A stretch of DNA of 34,946 nucleotides, taken from positions 1 through 34,946 of the forward strand of contig JABAQQ010000051.1 in the NCBI GenBank assembly GCA_019187225.1, written 5' to 3'. A model generated the notes under the pieces. That model was given only the letters and a program-made list of their open reading frames with translations, was not told the DNA's origin and did no database searches. Positions 1 through 7,381 of the stretch are shown piece after piece. Position 1 is the stretch's first letter; every line of letters starts with the position of its first letter. The position numbers and the translations under genes were made by a program. Origin of the DNA: Saprospiraceae bacterium. GTDB lineage: Bacteria > Bacteroidota > Bacteroidia > Chitinophagales > Saprospiraceae.

Positions 1-2
1 AC

Positions 3-1475
3 TCTCAAACCGGAATGACCAATAACAATGAAGTGCGGAGCAATTCGGTGACCGGCGTTTCGACTTCATCCATGCAATGTTGTTTTCACTCCCTGAATCT
101 GGAAGGTACTGAATTTTGCGAAAATACGGTTGACTACTCCATTCGGGGGCTTCACTTTGTGGGACAAAACGATATTATTCTACGCGAAAACCTTGTAAAT
201 CATCATGATTACGGTGTTTGGGTTGAGGGAAACGACGCGAGAATTGGCGTCCAGCACGGCAGGGGGAACACATGGTCAAATGACCCCAATGACTGTGTCA
301 TTGATGCGGCTCGGGTTTCGACGGTTAATGGCACTACTCCCAACCCTATGAACTCCAGGTTTCTCGTGCCGGAATCGAATGCCTTGCCTTTTTTACCGCC
401 GAACAATAAAATTTTTCCGACACCGAATCCTCCCGTGGATTGGTTTATATATAATGTAAACGTACCGCTTGACTATTGTGAGGAAGCCTTTGAAGGAGGC
501 CCTGTTAAAACAACACCTTACGAAAGAGAAGCCATTCTAAGCACTTCGGTTTTGACAGGAGTGCCGCTCTGGGATTTGAAAAGAAAAACATATGCCAAAT
601 TATTGCTGCACCCTGATCTGAAACCAGGCAGTTCAGCGGAAGAAACCTGGTTCAACAGTTTGACCAGCTCCAGTATTGCCTCCTTCGGGCAAGTGGAACA
701 AATGATAGTGAATAGTTTGAGTCTTTCAACGACTGCTCAGCAGGATTTTGACAATTACCGCGAAGCGATTTTCCAATCGTGGACTGATCTTGATGCGTTG
801 GATGCACCTATTGATTTCTCTGACCCGAACAACTTAACTGGCACTTACTTTGCCAACCGGGCCGACCAGCTCGAAGATATCGCCCAAAACGCCGAATCCG
901 CATCGGCGCTCGAAAGTATCCGCGACCAGCAAACGAGCCAAAATTTGCAAAATGCGCTGAATTTTAACACAAACATCGCGGCCAGCCAAACCTACGAAAC
1001 GGCCAGAAAAACGCTGAACGACATCCGAATCCGCCACTTGTTGCGCGAACCGATGACACAGACGCGTTATCAGCAAATACTGGCGCTGGCACAACAAGAT
1101 GTGGGAACGGCGGGCAGCGCTACAGATGAAGTAGTGCCTTATATCGCTCCTTGTGACCGACGTCAATTCAAAGACACGGACGAATCGGGCGAGCGAAGCG
1201 ATGAAACCCGCAATGTGACGGCAGGAGCGTCAGAGATGCTCCGCATCGCCCCCAATCCCACCAATGAGCTGACAGAAGTGAGCGTGCCGAAGGATTTCAT
1301 CGGCTCACTGAAGCTTATAGATGCCTCTGGCAAAAAAATTCGCACTCTTTCTATTGAAGGCGAAAATATGCTCGAACTGGATTTGTCTCATCAAATTCCC
1401 GGCCTCTATTGGATTGCCTTGTCGGATTCAAACGGCCGCATTGTGGCCTCCTCCATAATCTCCGTGATGCACTGA
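3..1475 (+). CDS. T9SS-sorted, beta-helix-like secreted protein, C-terminal part (5'-partial)
   Basis: The frame is open to the left edge of the window, so the start lies outside; the ATG at 15 is only the first internal methionine. The first ~90 residues have short repeating segments of the kind seen in right-handed parallel beta-helices (for example RENLVNHHDYGVWVEGN). The middle (~residues 170-380) is Ser/Gln/Ala/Asn-rich and helical in character, with no domain I recognise. The last ~75 residues form a T9SS type A sorting domain: an APNPTNE motif, then strands ending in LDLSHQIPGLYWIALSDSNG. Such proteins cross the outer membrane by T9SS and are then released or surface-anchored. The substrate cannot be read from the sequence. 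A hairpin follows the stop codon. Confidence is high for the sorting domain, low for any specific role. Confidence 0.85.
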   Translation, partial: SQTGMTNNNEVRSNSVTGVSTSSMQCCFHSLNLEGTEFCENTVDYSIRGLHFVGQNDIILRENLVNHHDYGVWVEGNDARIGVQHGRGNTWSNDPNDCVIDAARVSTVNGTTPNPMNSRFLVPESNALPFLPPNNKIFPTPNPPVDWFIYNVNVPLDYCEEAFEGGPVKTTPYEREAILSTSVLTGVPLWDLKRKTYAKLLLHPDLKPGSSAEETWFNSLTSSSIASFGQVEQMIVNSLSLSTTAQQDFDNYREAIFQSWTDLDALDAPIDFSDPNNLTGTYFANRADQLEDIAQNAESASALESIRDQQTSQNLQNALNFNTNIAASQTYETARKTLNDIRIRHLLREPMTQTRYQQILALAQQDVGTAGSATDEVVPYIAPCDRRQFKDTDESGERSDETRNVTAGASEMLRIAPNPTNELTEVSVPKDFIGSLKLIDASGKKIRTLSIEGENMLELDLSHQIPGLYWIALSDSNGRIVASSIISVMH

Positions 1476-1492
1476 TTTTTCTTTTCTCACCC

Positions 1493-1537
1493 AAGCCTCT
1501 GACAGCTGCACCAGTTGTCAGAGGCTTCCTGATTTTT
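1493..1537 (+). terminator. Hairpin terminator after the first T9SS gene
   Basis: Perfect 12-bp arms (1493-1504 and 1516-1527, AAGCCTCTGACA and its complement) enclose an 11-nt loop and are followed within 4-10 nt by a run of five T. It ends about 6 nt before the next ATG, so it may also shape the 5' leader of the downstream gene. Confidence 0.7.
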
Positions 1538-1542
1538 CCCTC

Positions 1543-3051
1543 ATGAAAAGTGTTTTTATACTTGTCTTCTCTCTTGCTTTCTTTTTCAACCCCGTTTTTT
1601 CTCAACAAAAACTTGATTACGTCTGGCCCTTAGGGTATGGACCGGAGACTCACCCGCCTTCCGGCATTGTACAAGGCGGCATTCTCATGGATTTCAACGA
1701 CAACCCTCCTTCACTTTCTTTACACTCATTTATTTCCGAAAGTCAAAAAGCCGGCATTTGTGGTGACTCGACTGGTCAGCTCCTTGCCTACACAGACGGT
1801 TGCAACATCTACAACCGGGAACACACCATCATGCTGAACGGCGATTCGCTGAATCCGGGTAAAGTATTTGATGAGTTTTGCAGTTCATTTCCATCTTATC
1901 CCCTCTATCAGGGTTGTTTGTTTTTACCAAAGCCGGGCGGTAGTGACACTTTTTATCTCCTACACTTGCGCGATGATGATTGGCTGTGGAACCCTATGGA
2001 TTTGATGTACTCCATCATAGATGCCAAGGGCGATACTGGTAAGGGAGAAGTCATCACGAAAAATCAGGTTGTTTTCAGCGACTCCATCTGGCTGGGCAAC
2101 TACATTTCCGCTACGCGCCACGCCAACGGGCAGGATTGGTGGGTGGTAGTGCCGCAGCGCGTCAGACCCGGGTTTCACGTTAGCCTTTTGACCTCACAAG
2201 GGATGGAGTACAAAGGCTTGCAAATCTTTGGCGATTCCACTTATCAGGTTTTCGGTGGGCAGACCGCCTTTTCGCCGGATGGCAGTAAATACTTCAGACA
2301 TTGGCCGGAAGGTCTGCTCGTGCTCGGTTTCGACCGATGTACAGGCACTTTCTCCAATCTTTTGTACATTGATTATTCGGATTTCCCTGCAGGGGGTGGA
2401 GTGGCCGTGTCGCGCAGCGGACGGTTTTTGTATGTGTCGAAAGGCTACAGAGTTTATCAATACGACCTATCAGCAGCAGACATCGTCGCCAGTAAAATTA
2501 CTGTCGCTGAATACGATGGTTTTGTGTCGCCATTCCCCACTTATTTTTCTCAAGCCATGCTTGCACCCAATGGTAAAATCTATGTTACGGCAGGAACCAG
2601 CAACAATGTGTTGCACGTGATTCATAACCCCGATTCATTGGGTTTAGCTTGCAATGTGGAGCAACATGGCGTACAACTCCCAGCAATAACAGATTTTCTC
2701 ATACCCAATTACGCCAACTACCGCCTCTACGACCTGCCCGGCAGCCCCTGCGACACACTGGGCATCAATACACCCGTGGCGGCGAAAGAGCCGGGATTGG
2801 GAGCAATAAAAATGATGAGCATCACCCCCAACCCTGCAAGCGATCTGCTGACCCTGCGACTAACACCGGAAGAAAACGGCCTCGTCACAGTGACTGATTT
2901 GACAGGAAAAATCTTGCTGACGGCAACAAAACGAGCAGGATACGAGGTGATTGAATTCAACACGTCCAGCCTGCTTTCCGGTATTTATTTCGTTTCGTTT
3001 CAATCCGACTCAGGTCTTTCGATCACACGGAAGTTGGTCGTGCAGCATTGA
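1543..3051 (+). CDS. Secreted beta-propeller-like protein with T9SS sorting domain
   Basis: 502 residues. A clear signal peptide (MKSVFILVFSLAFFFNPVFSQ) is followed by a region rich in blade-like segments such as GQTAFSPDGSKYFRHW, GGGVAVSRSGRFLYVSKG and SQAMLAPNGKIYVT. These spaced phrases are typical of WD40/PD40-like propellers in Bacteroidota surface proteins. The C-terminus is a T9SS type A domain (ITPNPASDLLTLRLTP, ending SLLSGIYFVSFQSDSGLSITRKLVVQH). No catalytic motif is visible, so a binding or scaffold role is only an inference. The ATG at 1543 is chosen because it gives the signal peptide directly. Its stop lies 21 bp from the convergent stop of lpxH. Confidence 0.85.
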   Translation: MKSVFILVFSLAFFFNPVFSQQKLDYVWPLGYGPETHPPSGIVQGGILMDFNDNPPSLSLHSFISESQKAGICGDSTGQLLAYTDGCNIYNREHTIMLNGDSLNPGKVFDEFCSSFPSYPLYQGCLFLPKPGGSDTFYLLHLRDDDWLWNPMDLMYSIIDAKGDTGKGEVITKNQVVFSDSIWLGNYISATRHANGQDWWVVVPQRVRPGFHVSLLTSQGMEYKGLQIFGDSTYQVFGGQTAFSPDGSKYFRHWPEGLLVLGFDRCTGTFSNLLYIDYSDFPAGGGVAVSRSGRFLYVSKGYRVYQYDLSAADIVASKITVAEYDGFVSPFPTYFSQAMLAPNGKIYVTAGTSNNVLHVIHNPDSLGLACNVEQHGVQLPAITDFLIPNYANYRLYDLPGSPCDTLGINTPVAAKEPGLGAIKMMSITPNPASDLLTLRLTPEENGLVTVTDLTGKILLTATKRAGYEVIEFNTSSLLSGIYFVSFQSDSGLSITRKLVVQH

Positions 3052-3072
3052 TTGGAGTGTAAAGCAATTTTT

Positions 3073-3849
3073 TTACAACCAATTCGAGACTACTCTACCC
3101 TCTTTTTCAAAAAATCGGATTTCCATCTGCTCGCCATCGAACACGGCGTAAGAGTTGTGGTGCATCCAATCTCCGAGGTTCAGGTAGCGACTGCGCCCGT
3201 TACCGAGCCGCCAGTCCACCGGCAAGTGGCGGTGTCCGAAAATGAAATAATCGGGCTCGACACCCCGTTCGATCTTGCGATTGCAATATTGAAGCAACCA
3301 TTCCTTGTCTTCGCCCAGCCAGTTGCGTTCAGCGGGGGGCGTGGCCTGACGGCTTTTTTGAGAGGAAAAATTGGCAAGTCGTGTCCCGAAGTCGGGATGA
3401 AACCAACTAAAAAGCCATTGCGACACGGGGTTGGTGAAAACTTTTTTCATCCGTTTATACCCTTTGTCATTGGGCCCGAGGCCGTCGCCGTGTCCGATGA
3501 AAAACGTTTTGCCGTGAATTTCCCGCTGAACCGGTTTTCTGAAAACGGGTATGCCGAACTCCTGCTCGAAGTAGCCGAACATCCACAGATCGTGGTTGCC
3601 GGTAAAAACATAAATGGGCAAACCGCCGTCGCGCAATTCGGCCAGTTTGCCGAACAGCCGGCTGAAACCCTTGGGGATCACCGTTTTATATTCGAACCAA
3701 AACTCGAACAAATCGCCGACTAAGTAAATCGCTTCGGCTTCGGTAGCGACCATATCGAGCCAACGCACCACCTGGCGCTCGCGTTCTGCGCTCGTGAGGC
3801 GGGCATCTGCGCCGAGGTGGAAATCGGAAGCGAAGAAGGTTTTTTTCAC
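3073..3849 (-). CDS. lpxH: UDP-2,3-diacylglucosamine diphosphatase (LpxH-type)
   Basis: 258-residue calcineurin-like metallophosphoesterase that would hydrolyse UDP-2,3-diacylglucosamine to lipid X and UMP in lipid A synthesis, at the inner face of the cytoplasmic membrane. The metal ligands are in family order: D9 and H11 in SDFHLG, D46 in GDLFEFW, GNHD at 84-87, GHGD at 119-122, and GHRH at about 205. Length matches the Bacteroidota LpxH group. The start is GTG (complement of CAC at 3847-3849) because the protein must begin just before the SDFHLG strand. Immediately upstream of that GTG lies the 7-bp repeat array, so no conventional ribosome binding site is present. It is divergent from hldD, another lipopolysaccharide gene. 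A related Bacteroidota metallophosphoesterase of unassigned substrate is the main alternative. Confidence 0.85.
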   Translation of the reverse strand: MKKTFFASDFHLGADARLTSAERERQVVRWLDMVATEAEAIYLVGDLFEFWFEYKTVIPKGFSRLFGKLAELRDGGLPIYVFTGNHDLWMFGYFEQEFGIPVFRKPVQREIHGKTFFIGHGDGLGPNDKGYKRMKKVFTNPVSQWLFSWFHPDFGTRLANFSSQKSRQATPPAERNWLGEDKEWLLQYCNRKIERGVEPDYFIFGHRHLPVDWRLGNGRSRYLNLGDWMHHNSYAVFDGEQMEIRFFEKEGRVVSNWL

Positions 3850-3953
3850 GGTGGACGGTGGACGGTGGACGATGGACGATGGACGGTGGACGGTGGACGA
3901 TGGACGGTGGACGGTGGACGGTGGACGGTAGACGGTGGACGGTGGACGGTTTG
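3850..3953. repeat. Heptamer tandem array, 14 units of GGTGGAC/GATGGAC
   Basis: Fourteen uninterrupted 7-bp units run from 3850 to 3947 (GGTGGAC, GATGGAC or GGTAGAC), followed by a decayed unit GGTTTGAC. The array starts at the base next to the lpxH GTG start and fills most of the divergent lpxH-hldD intergenic region. It has only one orientation, unlike the other arrays in the window. There are no spacers between units, so it is not CRISPR-like. Confidence 0.97.
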
Positions 3954-3967
3954 ACGGCGCAAAGATG

Positions 3968-3975
3968 TACTTTTG
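3968..3975 (+). promoter_or_regulatory. Probable -7 box for hldD
   Basis: TACTTTTG matches the Bacteroidota -7 consensus TAnnTTTG and lies 30 bp before the hldD ATG. No TTG is found at the expected 17-23 nt upstream, because that stretch is the end of the heptamer array; the only nearby TTG is 14 nt away. Confidence 0.45.
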
Positions 3976-4005
3976 CCCTCGTTTCTCACACTCTCACACT
4001 TTCAC

Positions 4006-5010
4006 ATGATCGTAGTCACCGGCGCGGCAGGATTCATCGGCTCCTGCCTGATAAAACGACTCAATGACGCGGGCTATGCCGACGTACTGGCAGTGGACGA
4101 TTTTTCCCGCCCCGACAAAAACCGCAATCTCGAAGGCAAAAAATTGTGGGGGCAGGTGCACCGCAACAACTTCGTTCGCTGGCTTGAACGCAATCACGCC
4201 GACGTGGACGCCGTATTACACCTCGGCGCACGCACCGACACCACGGAGACGAACGTGCAGATTTTCAATGAATTGAATCTCGAATACTCCAAAGCGCTGT
4301 GGATGATCTGCACAGGTTTTCAAATCCCTTTTTTTTACGCCAGCAGCGCTGCCACGTACGGTTTGGGCGAGATCGGTTACTCGGACGACCATACAGTCAT
4401 TCCGCAATTAAAGCCTCTGAACCCCTACGGTCAATCGAAGCAGGATTTCGATGTCTGGGTGCTTGAAATGGTAGAGGGTAGAGGGTCGAAGGCAGAGGGT
4501 ACTCGCTCCACCCTCCACCCCCCAGCATGGGCCGGCTTCAAATTTTTCAACGTTTACGGCCCCAACGAATACCACAAAGGCCGCATGGCGTCGGTCATTT
4601 TTCACACAGCGCGACAAATCAAGGCAACCGGCGGCATGAAACTATTCCGTTCGCACCGCCCCGATTTTAAGGATGGCGAACAAAGCCGCGATTTTATTTA
4701 CGTCAAGGATGTGACGGATGTCCTGTTGTTTTTCCTGGAAGAAAGACCTCCGAATGCGATTTACAACCTCGGCACTGGCAAGGCCCGAACCTTCCTCGAC
4801 CTGGCGACCGGCACTTTCCGCGCCCTGCACCTGGAACCGAACATCTCCTTCATAGATACCCCCGCCGATATCCGCGACACCTATCAGTATTTCACGCAGG
4901 CGGAAATGGACAAACTCCGCGCTGCCGGCTACCGGGAGCCGTTTTACGGGCTGGAAGAAGGAATAGAAGACTATGTACAGCGGTATCTGAAAGACGAGAC
5001 CATTTTTTAA
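4006..5010 (+). CDS. hldD: ADP-L-glycero-D-manno-heptose 6-epimerase
   Basis: 334-residue short-chain dehydrogenase/epimerase that converts ADP-D-glycero- to ADP-L-glycero-D-manno-heptose for the lipopolysaccharide core. The Rossmann motif TGAAGFIGS is at residues 5-13, the catalytic Tyr141/Lys145 pair is in NPYGQSK, and the HldD signature FNVYGPNEYHKGRMASV follows. The ATG at 4006 is used because the protein then begins directly with the first beta strand. Residues 155-174 form a loop about 12 residues longer than in E. coli HldD; it is encoded by a 7-bp repeat array (separate entry) that keeps the frame. The last two A of the stop codon are also the first bases of the downstream octamer array. 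Divergent from lpxH, consistent with outer-membrane biogenesis. Confidence 0.92.
   Translation: MIVVTGAAGFIGSCLIKRLNDAGYADVLAVDDFSRPDKNRNLEGKKLWGQVHRNNFVRWLERNHADVDAVLHLGARTDTTETNVQIFNELNLEYSKALWMICTGFQIPFFYASSAATYGLGEIGYSDDHTVIPQLKPLNPYGQSKQDFDVWVLEMVEGRGSKAEGTRSTLHPPAWAGFKFFNVYGPNEYHKGRMASVIFHTARQIKATGGMKLFRSHRPDFKDGEQSRDFIYVKDVTDVLLFFLEERPPNAIYNLGTGKARTFLDLATGTFRALHLEPNISFIDTPADIRDTYQYFTQAEMDKLRAAGYREPFYGLEEGIEDYVQRYLKDETIF
4470..4525. repeat. Heptamer array inserted in frame within hldD
   Basis: Units GTAGAGG, GTAGAGG, GTCGAAG, GCAGAGG, GTACTCG are followed by the inverse-sense CTCCACC, CTCCACC, CCCC. Arms at 4470-4483 and 4506-4519 are complementary at 12 of 14 positions with a 22-nt loop. 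It adds a Gly/Ser/Arg/Pro-rich surface loop between the catalytic helix and the GFKFFNVYG strand of the epimerase. Confidence 0.8.
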
Positions 5011-5082
5011 AGGTTGGCGGGTTGGCGGGTTAACGGGTTGGCGGGTTAACGGGTTAACGGGTTGACGGGTTGGCGGGTTGGG
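5009..5082. repeat. Octamer array, left arm (GGGTTGGC/GGGTTAAC)
   Basis: About nine units of an 8-bp word (GGGTTGGC, GGGTTAAC, GGGTTGAC) run head to tail directly from the hldD stop codon. The outermost bases are AAAGGTTGGCGGGTTG. The same word occurs in opposite orientation after the next gene, giving an inverted pair. Confidence 0.95.
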
Positions 5083-5156
5083 AGGAACCTGAGTCATCTC
5101 AGCGATAAGGATAATCAAAGAACTGAAATTGAATTTTTTAACCAAATGGTACAAAC

Positions 5157-5621
5157 ATGAAATTTAGAAGATTTGAAGAAATTGAGGCTTGGCAGATTGC
5201 GCGGGAAATGTGCAAACTTGTAAAGCGATTTACCGATAAAGAAAAGTTTAGCCGCGATTGGGATTTAAAGAATCAAATCAAATCATCTTCGGGCTCAGCG
5301 ATGGATTGTATTACCGAAGGCCATGAGCGGGGTAACAACAGCGAGTTTGTTTATTTCTTGGGAATTGCAAAAGGCTCAAGTGGCGAAGTGCGCTCCCAAG
5401 CCTATCGTGCACTGGATTGGGATTATATCACAGAAGAAGAGCGGATTCAGTTGGACAACTTGGATTGGCGGACAGGTGCTGCTATTCAAGGATTAATTGA
5501 TTACCTGAATACGGGACCATTAAAAGGAAGAGGACAGCGATATTCAAAGTCTAAAAAATCAAAGTACCAACCTGTTAATTTTTCCGACCCTAATTTTCCT
5601 GACTCCCCCCCTCCATTCTAA
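5157..5621 (+). CDS. Four-helix bundle protein (S23/IVP, bAvd-like family)
   Basis: 154 residues matching the family found as intervening-sequence proteins in 23S rRNA genes and, in related form, as Avd of diversity-generating retroelements. The N-terminal FRRFEEIEAWQIAREMCKLV, the SSSGSAMDCITEGHERG turn and the EFVYFLGIAKGSSGEVRSQAYRAL helix are the usual hallmarks. The C-terminal ~35 residues are basic and Ser/Lys-rich, then Pro-rich. Family members are small homo-oligomeric, nucleic-acid-associated proteins with no proven enzymatic activity. There is no rRNA and no reverse transcriptase in this window, so neither known context applies. The gene is enclosed by inverted octamer arrays, and its stop codon overlaps the right array. 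It is also visibly more A+T-rich than hldD and the oxidoreductase beside it, which fits acquisition. Confidence 0.88.
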   Translation: MKFRRFEEIEAWQIAREMCKLVKRFTDKEKFSRDWDLKNQIKSSSGSAMDCITEGHERGNNSEFVYFLGIAKGSSGEVRSQAYRALDWDYITEEERIQLDNLDWRTGAAIQGLIDYLNTGPLKGRGQRYSKSKKSKYQPVNFSDPNFPDSPPPF

Positions 5622-5690
5622 CCCGCAAACCCGTCAACCCGCAAACCCGCAAACCCGTCAACCCGTTAACCCGTCAACCCGCCAACCTTT
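5620..5690. repeat. Octamer array, right arm (inverse of the left arm)
   Basis: Units read AACCCGCA, AACCCGTC, AACCCGTT on the plus strand, the complement of the left-arm words, ending in GCCAACCTTT. It begins within the stop codon of the four-helix-bundle gene and ends 6 bp before the following ATG, so it also forms most of the leader of the next gene. Confidence 0.95.
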
Positions 5691-5696
5691 CGCAGC

Positions 5697-6683
5697 ATGC
5701 GCACTTACAACTGGGGTATCATCGGCGCGAGCAAGATCGCCCGGAAATTCGCCGACGACCTGAAACGCCTGTCCAATGCCCGGCTCCACGCCGTGGCTTC
5801 CACTTCTGCCGACCGCGCCGCCGCTTTCGCTGCCGAGTACGGGGCGGCGCATTCTTTCGGGCGCTACGAGGACATGGTGCATTGTCCGGACCTGGACATC
5901 GTATACGTCGCTACACCGCACGTTTTGCACTGCGAAAATACTTTGTTCTGCCTCGAGCACGGTATTCCCGTATTGTGCGAAAAACCTTTCGCCATGAACA
6001 GCGCCGAAGCGCACCGGATGGTGGCGGCAGCGCGGAAAAACCGCGTATTCCTCATGGAAGCCCTCTGGACGCGCTTTATTCCGGCTGTCAGCCAGGTCTT
6101 CGAATTGATCGAAGCCGGCGAGATCGGCATGGTGCATACCGTCAAATCCGATTTCGGCTTCAGAATGCCATTCGACCCTTCACATCGCATTTTCAACAAA
6201 GCCCTCGGTGGCGGTTCGCTGCTCGACATCGGGATCTATCCCGCATTGCTGTCCTTGTTGACTTTCGGGAAACCCGACGCCAAAGACATCCTCGCTGCAG
6301 CTACTTTTACGCAAACAGGCGTGGATGAAAGCTGCGCTTTCAGCTTCCGATATCCCGGCAACAGGCTGGCAATCGGCCACAGCACCGTGGCCGCAACCAC
6401 GCCGGTAGAGGCCTGGCTTTTTGGTACGGAAGGCACGATCTACCTGCATCCGCGCTGGCACCACACCGAACGCCTCACCGTGTCGCGTTACGAAGGTCGT
6501 GGGGAAATCAAACACGACCTGCAGTTTCCATACGAAGGCTGGGGTTATGCCTTCGAGGCAGCCCATGTGATGCAATGTCTTGAAAATGAGATGTTGGAAA
6601 GCGACAAACTCCCGCTCGATTTGACGCTCAACCTGGTGGAGACCCTGGATGACATACGGGCGAAAGTGGGGTTGGAGTATTGA
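5697..6683 (+). CDS. Gfo/Idh/MocA family NAD(P)-dependent oxidoreductase
   Basis: 328 residues with an N-terminal Rossmann fold (WGIIGASKIARKFADDL), the family motif CEKPFA near residue 98, and the C-terminal alpha/beta domain including ALGGGSLLDIGIYPALL. The overall pattern (EALWTRFIPA, SDFGFR, GGGSLLDIGIYP) resembles dimeric dihydrodiol dehydrogenase/D-xylose dehydrogenase-like members. They oxidise or reduce sugars and cyclic diols in the cytoplasm. The exact substrate cannot be assigned. It starts 6 bp after the octamer array, so its translation signals lie in repeat sequence. Its stop codon TGA is the first three bases of another octamer run (TGAGTGTT). Confidence 0.88.
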   Translation: MRTYNWGIIGASKIARKFADDLKRLSNARLHAVASTSADRAAAFAAEYGAAHSFGRYEDMVHCPDLDIVYVATPHVLHCENTLFCLEHGIPVLCEKPFAMNSAEAHRMVAAARKNRVFLMEALWTRFIPAVSQVFELIEAGEIGMVHTVKSDFGFRMPFDPSHRIFNKALGGGSLLDIGIYPALLSLLTFGKPDAKDILAAATFTQTGVDESCAFSFRYPGNRLAIGHSTVAATTPVEAWLFGTEGTIYLHPRWHHTERLTVSRYEGRGEIKHDLQFPYEGWGYAFEAAHVMQCLENEMLESDKLPLDLTLNLVETLDDIRAKVGLEY

Positions 6684-6710
6684 GTGTTTGAGTGTTTGAG
6701 TGTTTGAGTG
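6681..6710 (+). repeat. Short octamer run TGAGTGTT, 3.75 units
   Basis: Three complete TGAGTGTT units and a TGAGTG remnant begin at the stop codon of the oxidoreductase gene. No inverse-sense partner is seen nearby. This is the smallest of the word arrays in the window. Confidence 0.9.
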
Positions 6711-6762
6711 GGGAGAGGCGGAGAATATTTTTTCTGCAACTTCTTTGCCGGGCATTTGTTTC

Positions 6763-6778
6763 ATCGCATATTTGCGAT
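6763..6778 (+). promoter_or_regulatory. ArsR-type operator upstream of the regulator gene
   Basis: ATCGCA-TATT-TGCGAT is a perfect 6-4-6 inverted repeat 15 bp before the ArsR-family ATG, of the size expected for one winged-helix dimer. The embedded ATATTTG resembles a -7 box, so repressor binding would block the promoter (autoregulation, inferred). Confidence 0.6.
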
Positions 6779-6793
6779 ATAAAATCATCCAGC

Positions 6794-7132
6794 ATGGCTG
6801 TCAATAAAAAACAGGAATTTTCAGCGGAAGAAGTGGCTTTATCAGAATTCGCCAAAGCCTTGTCGCACCCCGCCCGGGTGGCCATACTGCGCACGCTGGC
6901 GGAAAAACAAATGTGCATCTGTGGCGAAATCGTGGAGGTGCTGCCCTTGGCGCAGGCCACCGTTTCCCAGCATCTGAAAGAACTCAAGAACGCCGGCCTT
7001 ATTACCGGCGAAATCGAAGGCGTCCGTTCCTGTTATTGTATCCACTGGGACAACCTGGAAGCAATGGCCGCCCGTTTCGAGCAGTTCGCCGCATCGCTGC
7101 GCGCGCTGAAACCCGTCGAAAATTGTTGCTGA
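6794..7132 (+). CDS. ArsR-family metal/metalloid-responsive repressor
   Basis: 112 residues with the winged-helix core: [24 protein letters not shown], then [31 protein letters not shown], then the wing [14 protein letters not shown]. Two Cys in the MCICGE motif at the start of helix alpha-3 and a C-terminal NCC match the thiol set used by arsenite-type sensors. The ATG at 6794 is chosen because it follows the palindromic operator and gives a family-length protein. No arsenite pump, arsenate reductase or methyltransferase lies beside it; the next gene is a secreted peptidase 249 bp away. The regulon is therefore unclear, and autoregulation is the only link the sequence supports. Confidence 0.88.
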   Translation: MAVNKKQEFSAEEVALSEFAKALSHPARVAILRTLAEKQMCICGEIVEVLPLAQATVSQHLKELKNAGLITGEIEGVRSCYCIHWDNLEAMAARFEQFAASLRALKPVENCC

Positions 7133-7381
7133 GATAGCAGGCGGCGGAAGGCATATGAGCAGCCCCCTTTTGAACCGGGGCATGGGAACAATTTACCCAC
7201 AACAGGCGGCGTAATGCCTGATTCGCATGCGTATTGTTTTCCTTTCATTGATCGCCCCTCTCACCTTTTTTTAAAAATCCGGGATTTTATACGACAGAAA
7301 TCCGAACTTTACCAACTCTTAGAACCGCTTCAATTGTTCCGGAACTGATTATCGCAACATTACAAACTCAACAACTTTTTT

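Larger units (their letters stand above)
5009..5690. mobile_element. Candidate repeat-bounded cassette carrying a four-helix-bundle gene
   Basis: A 682-bp unit is bounded by inverted octamer arrays and contains one gene. Reading inward from each end, 37 of the first 39 bases are the same (mismatches at positions 17 and 33). The unit fits exactly between the hldD stop and a point 6 bp before the next ATG. No target-site duplication is visible and the gene product is not a known transposase, so mobility is an inference. The alternative is a resident gene flanked by repeats that expanded independently. Confidence 0.4.

Noticed and set aside
3850-3953. CRISPR array
   Set aside because: Units are 7 bp and contiguous with no unique spacers, and there are no cas genes.
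5083-5156. Target-site duplication flanking the four-helix-bundle cassette
   Set aside because: I compared the bases next to both outer ends and the segment inside the left array and found no matching duplicate.
5157-5621. 23S rRNA intervening sequence or diversity-generating retroelement accessory gene
   Set aside because: No rRNA sequence flanks the gene and there is no reverse transcriptase or variable repeat pair in the window.
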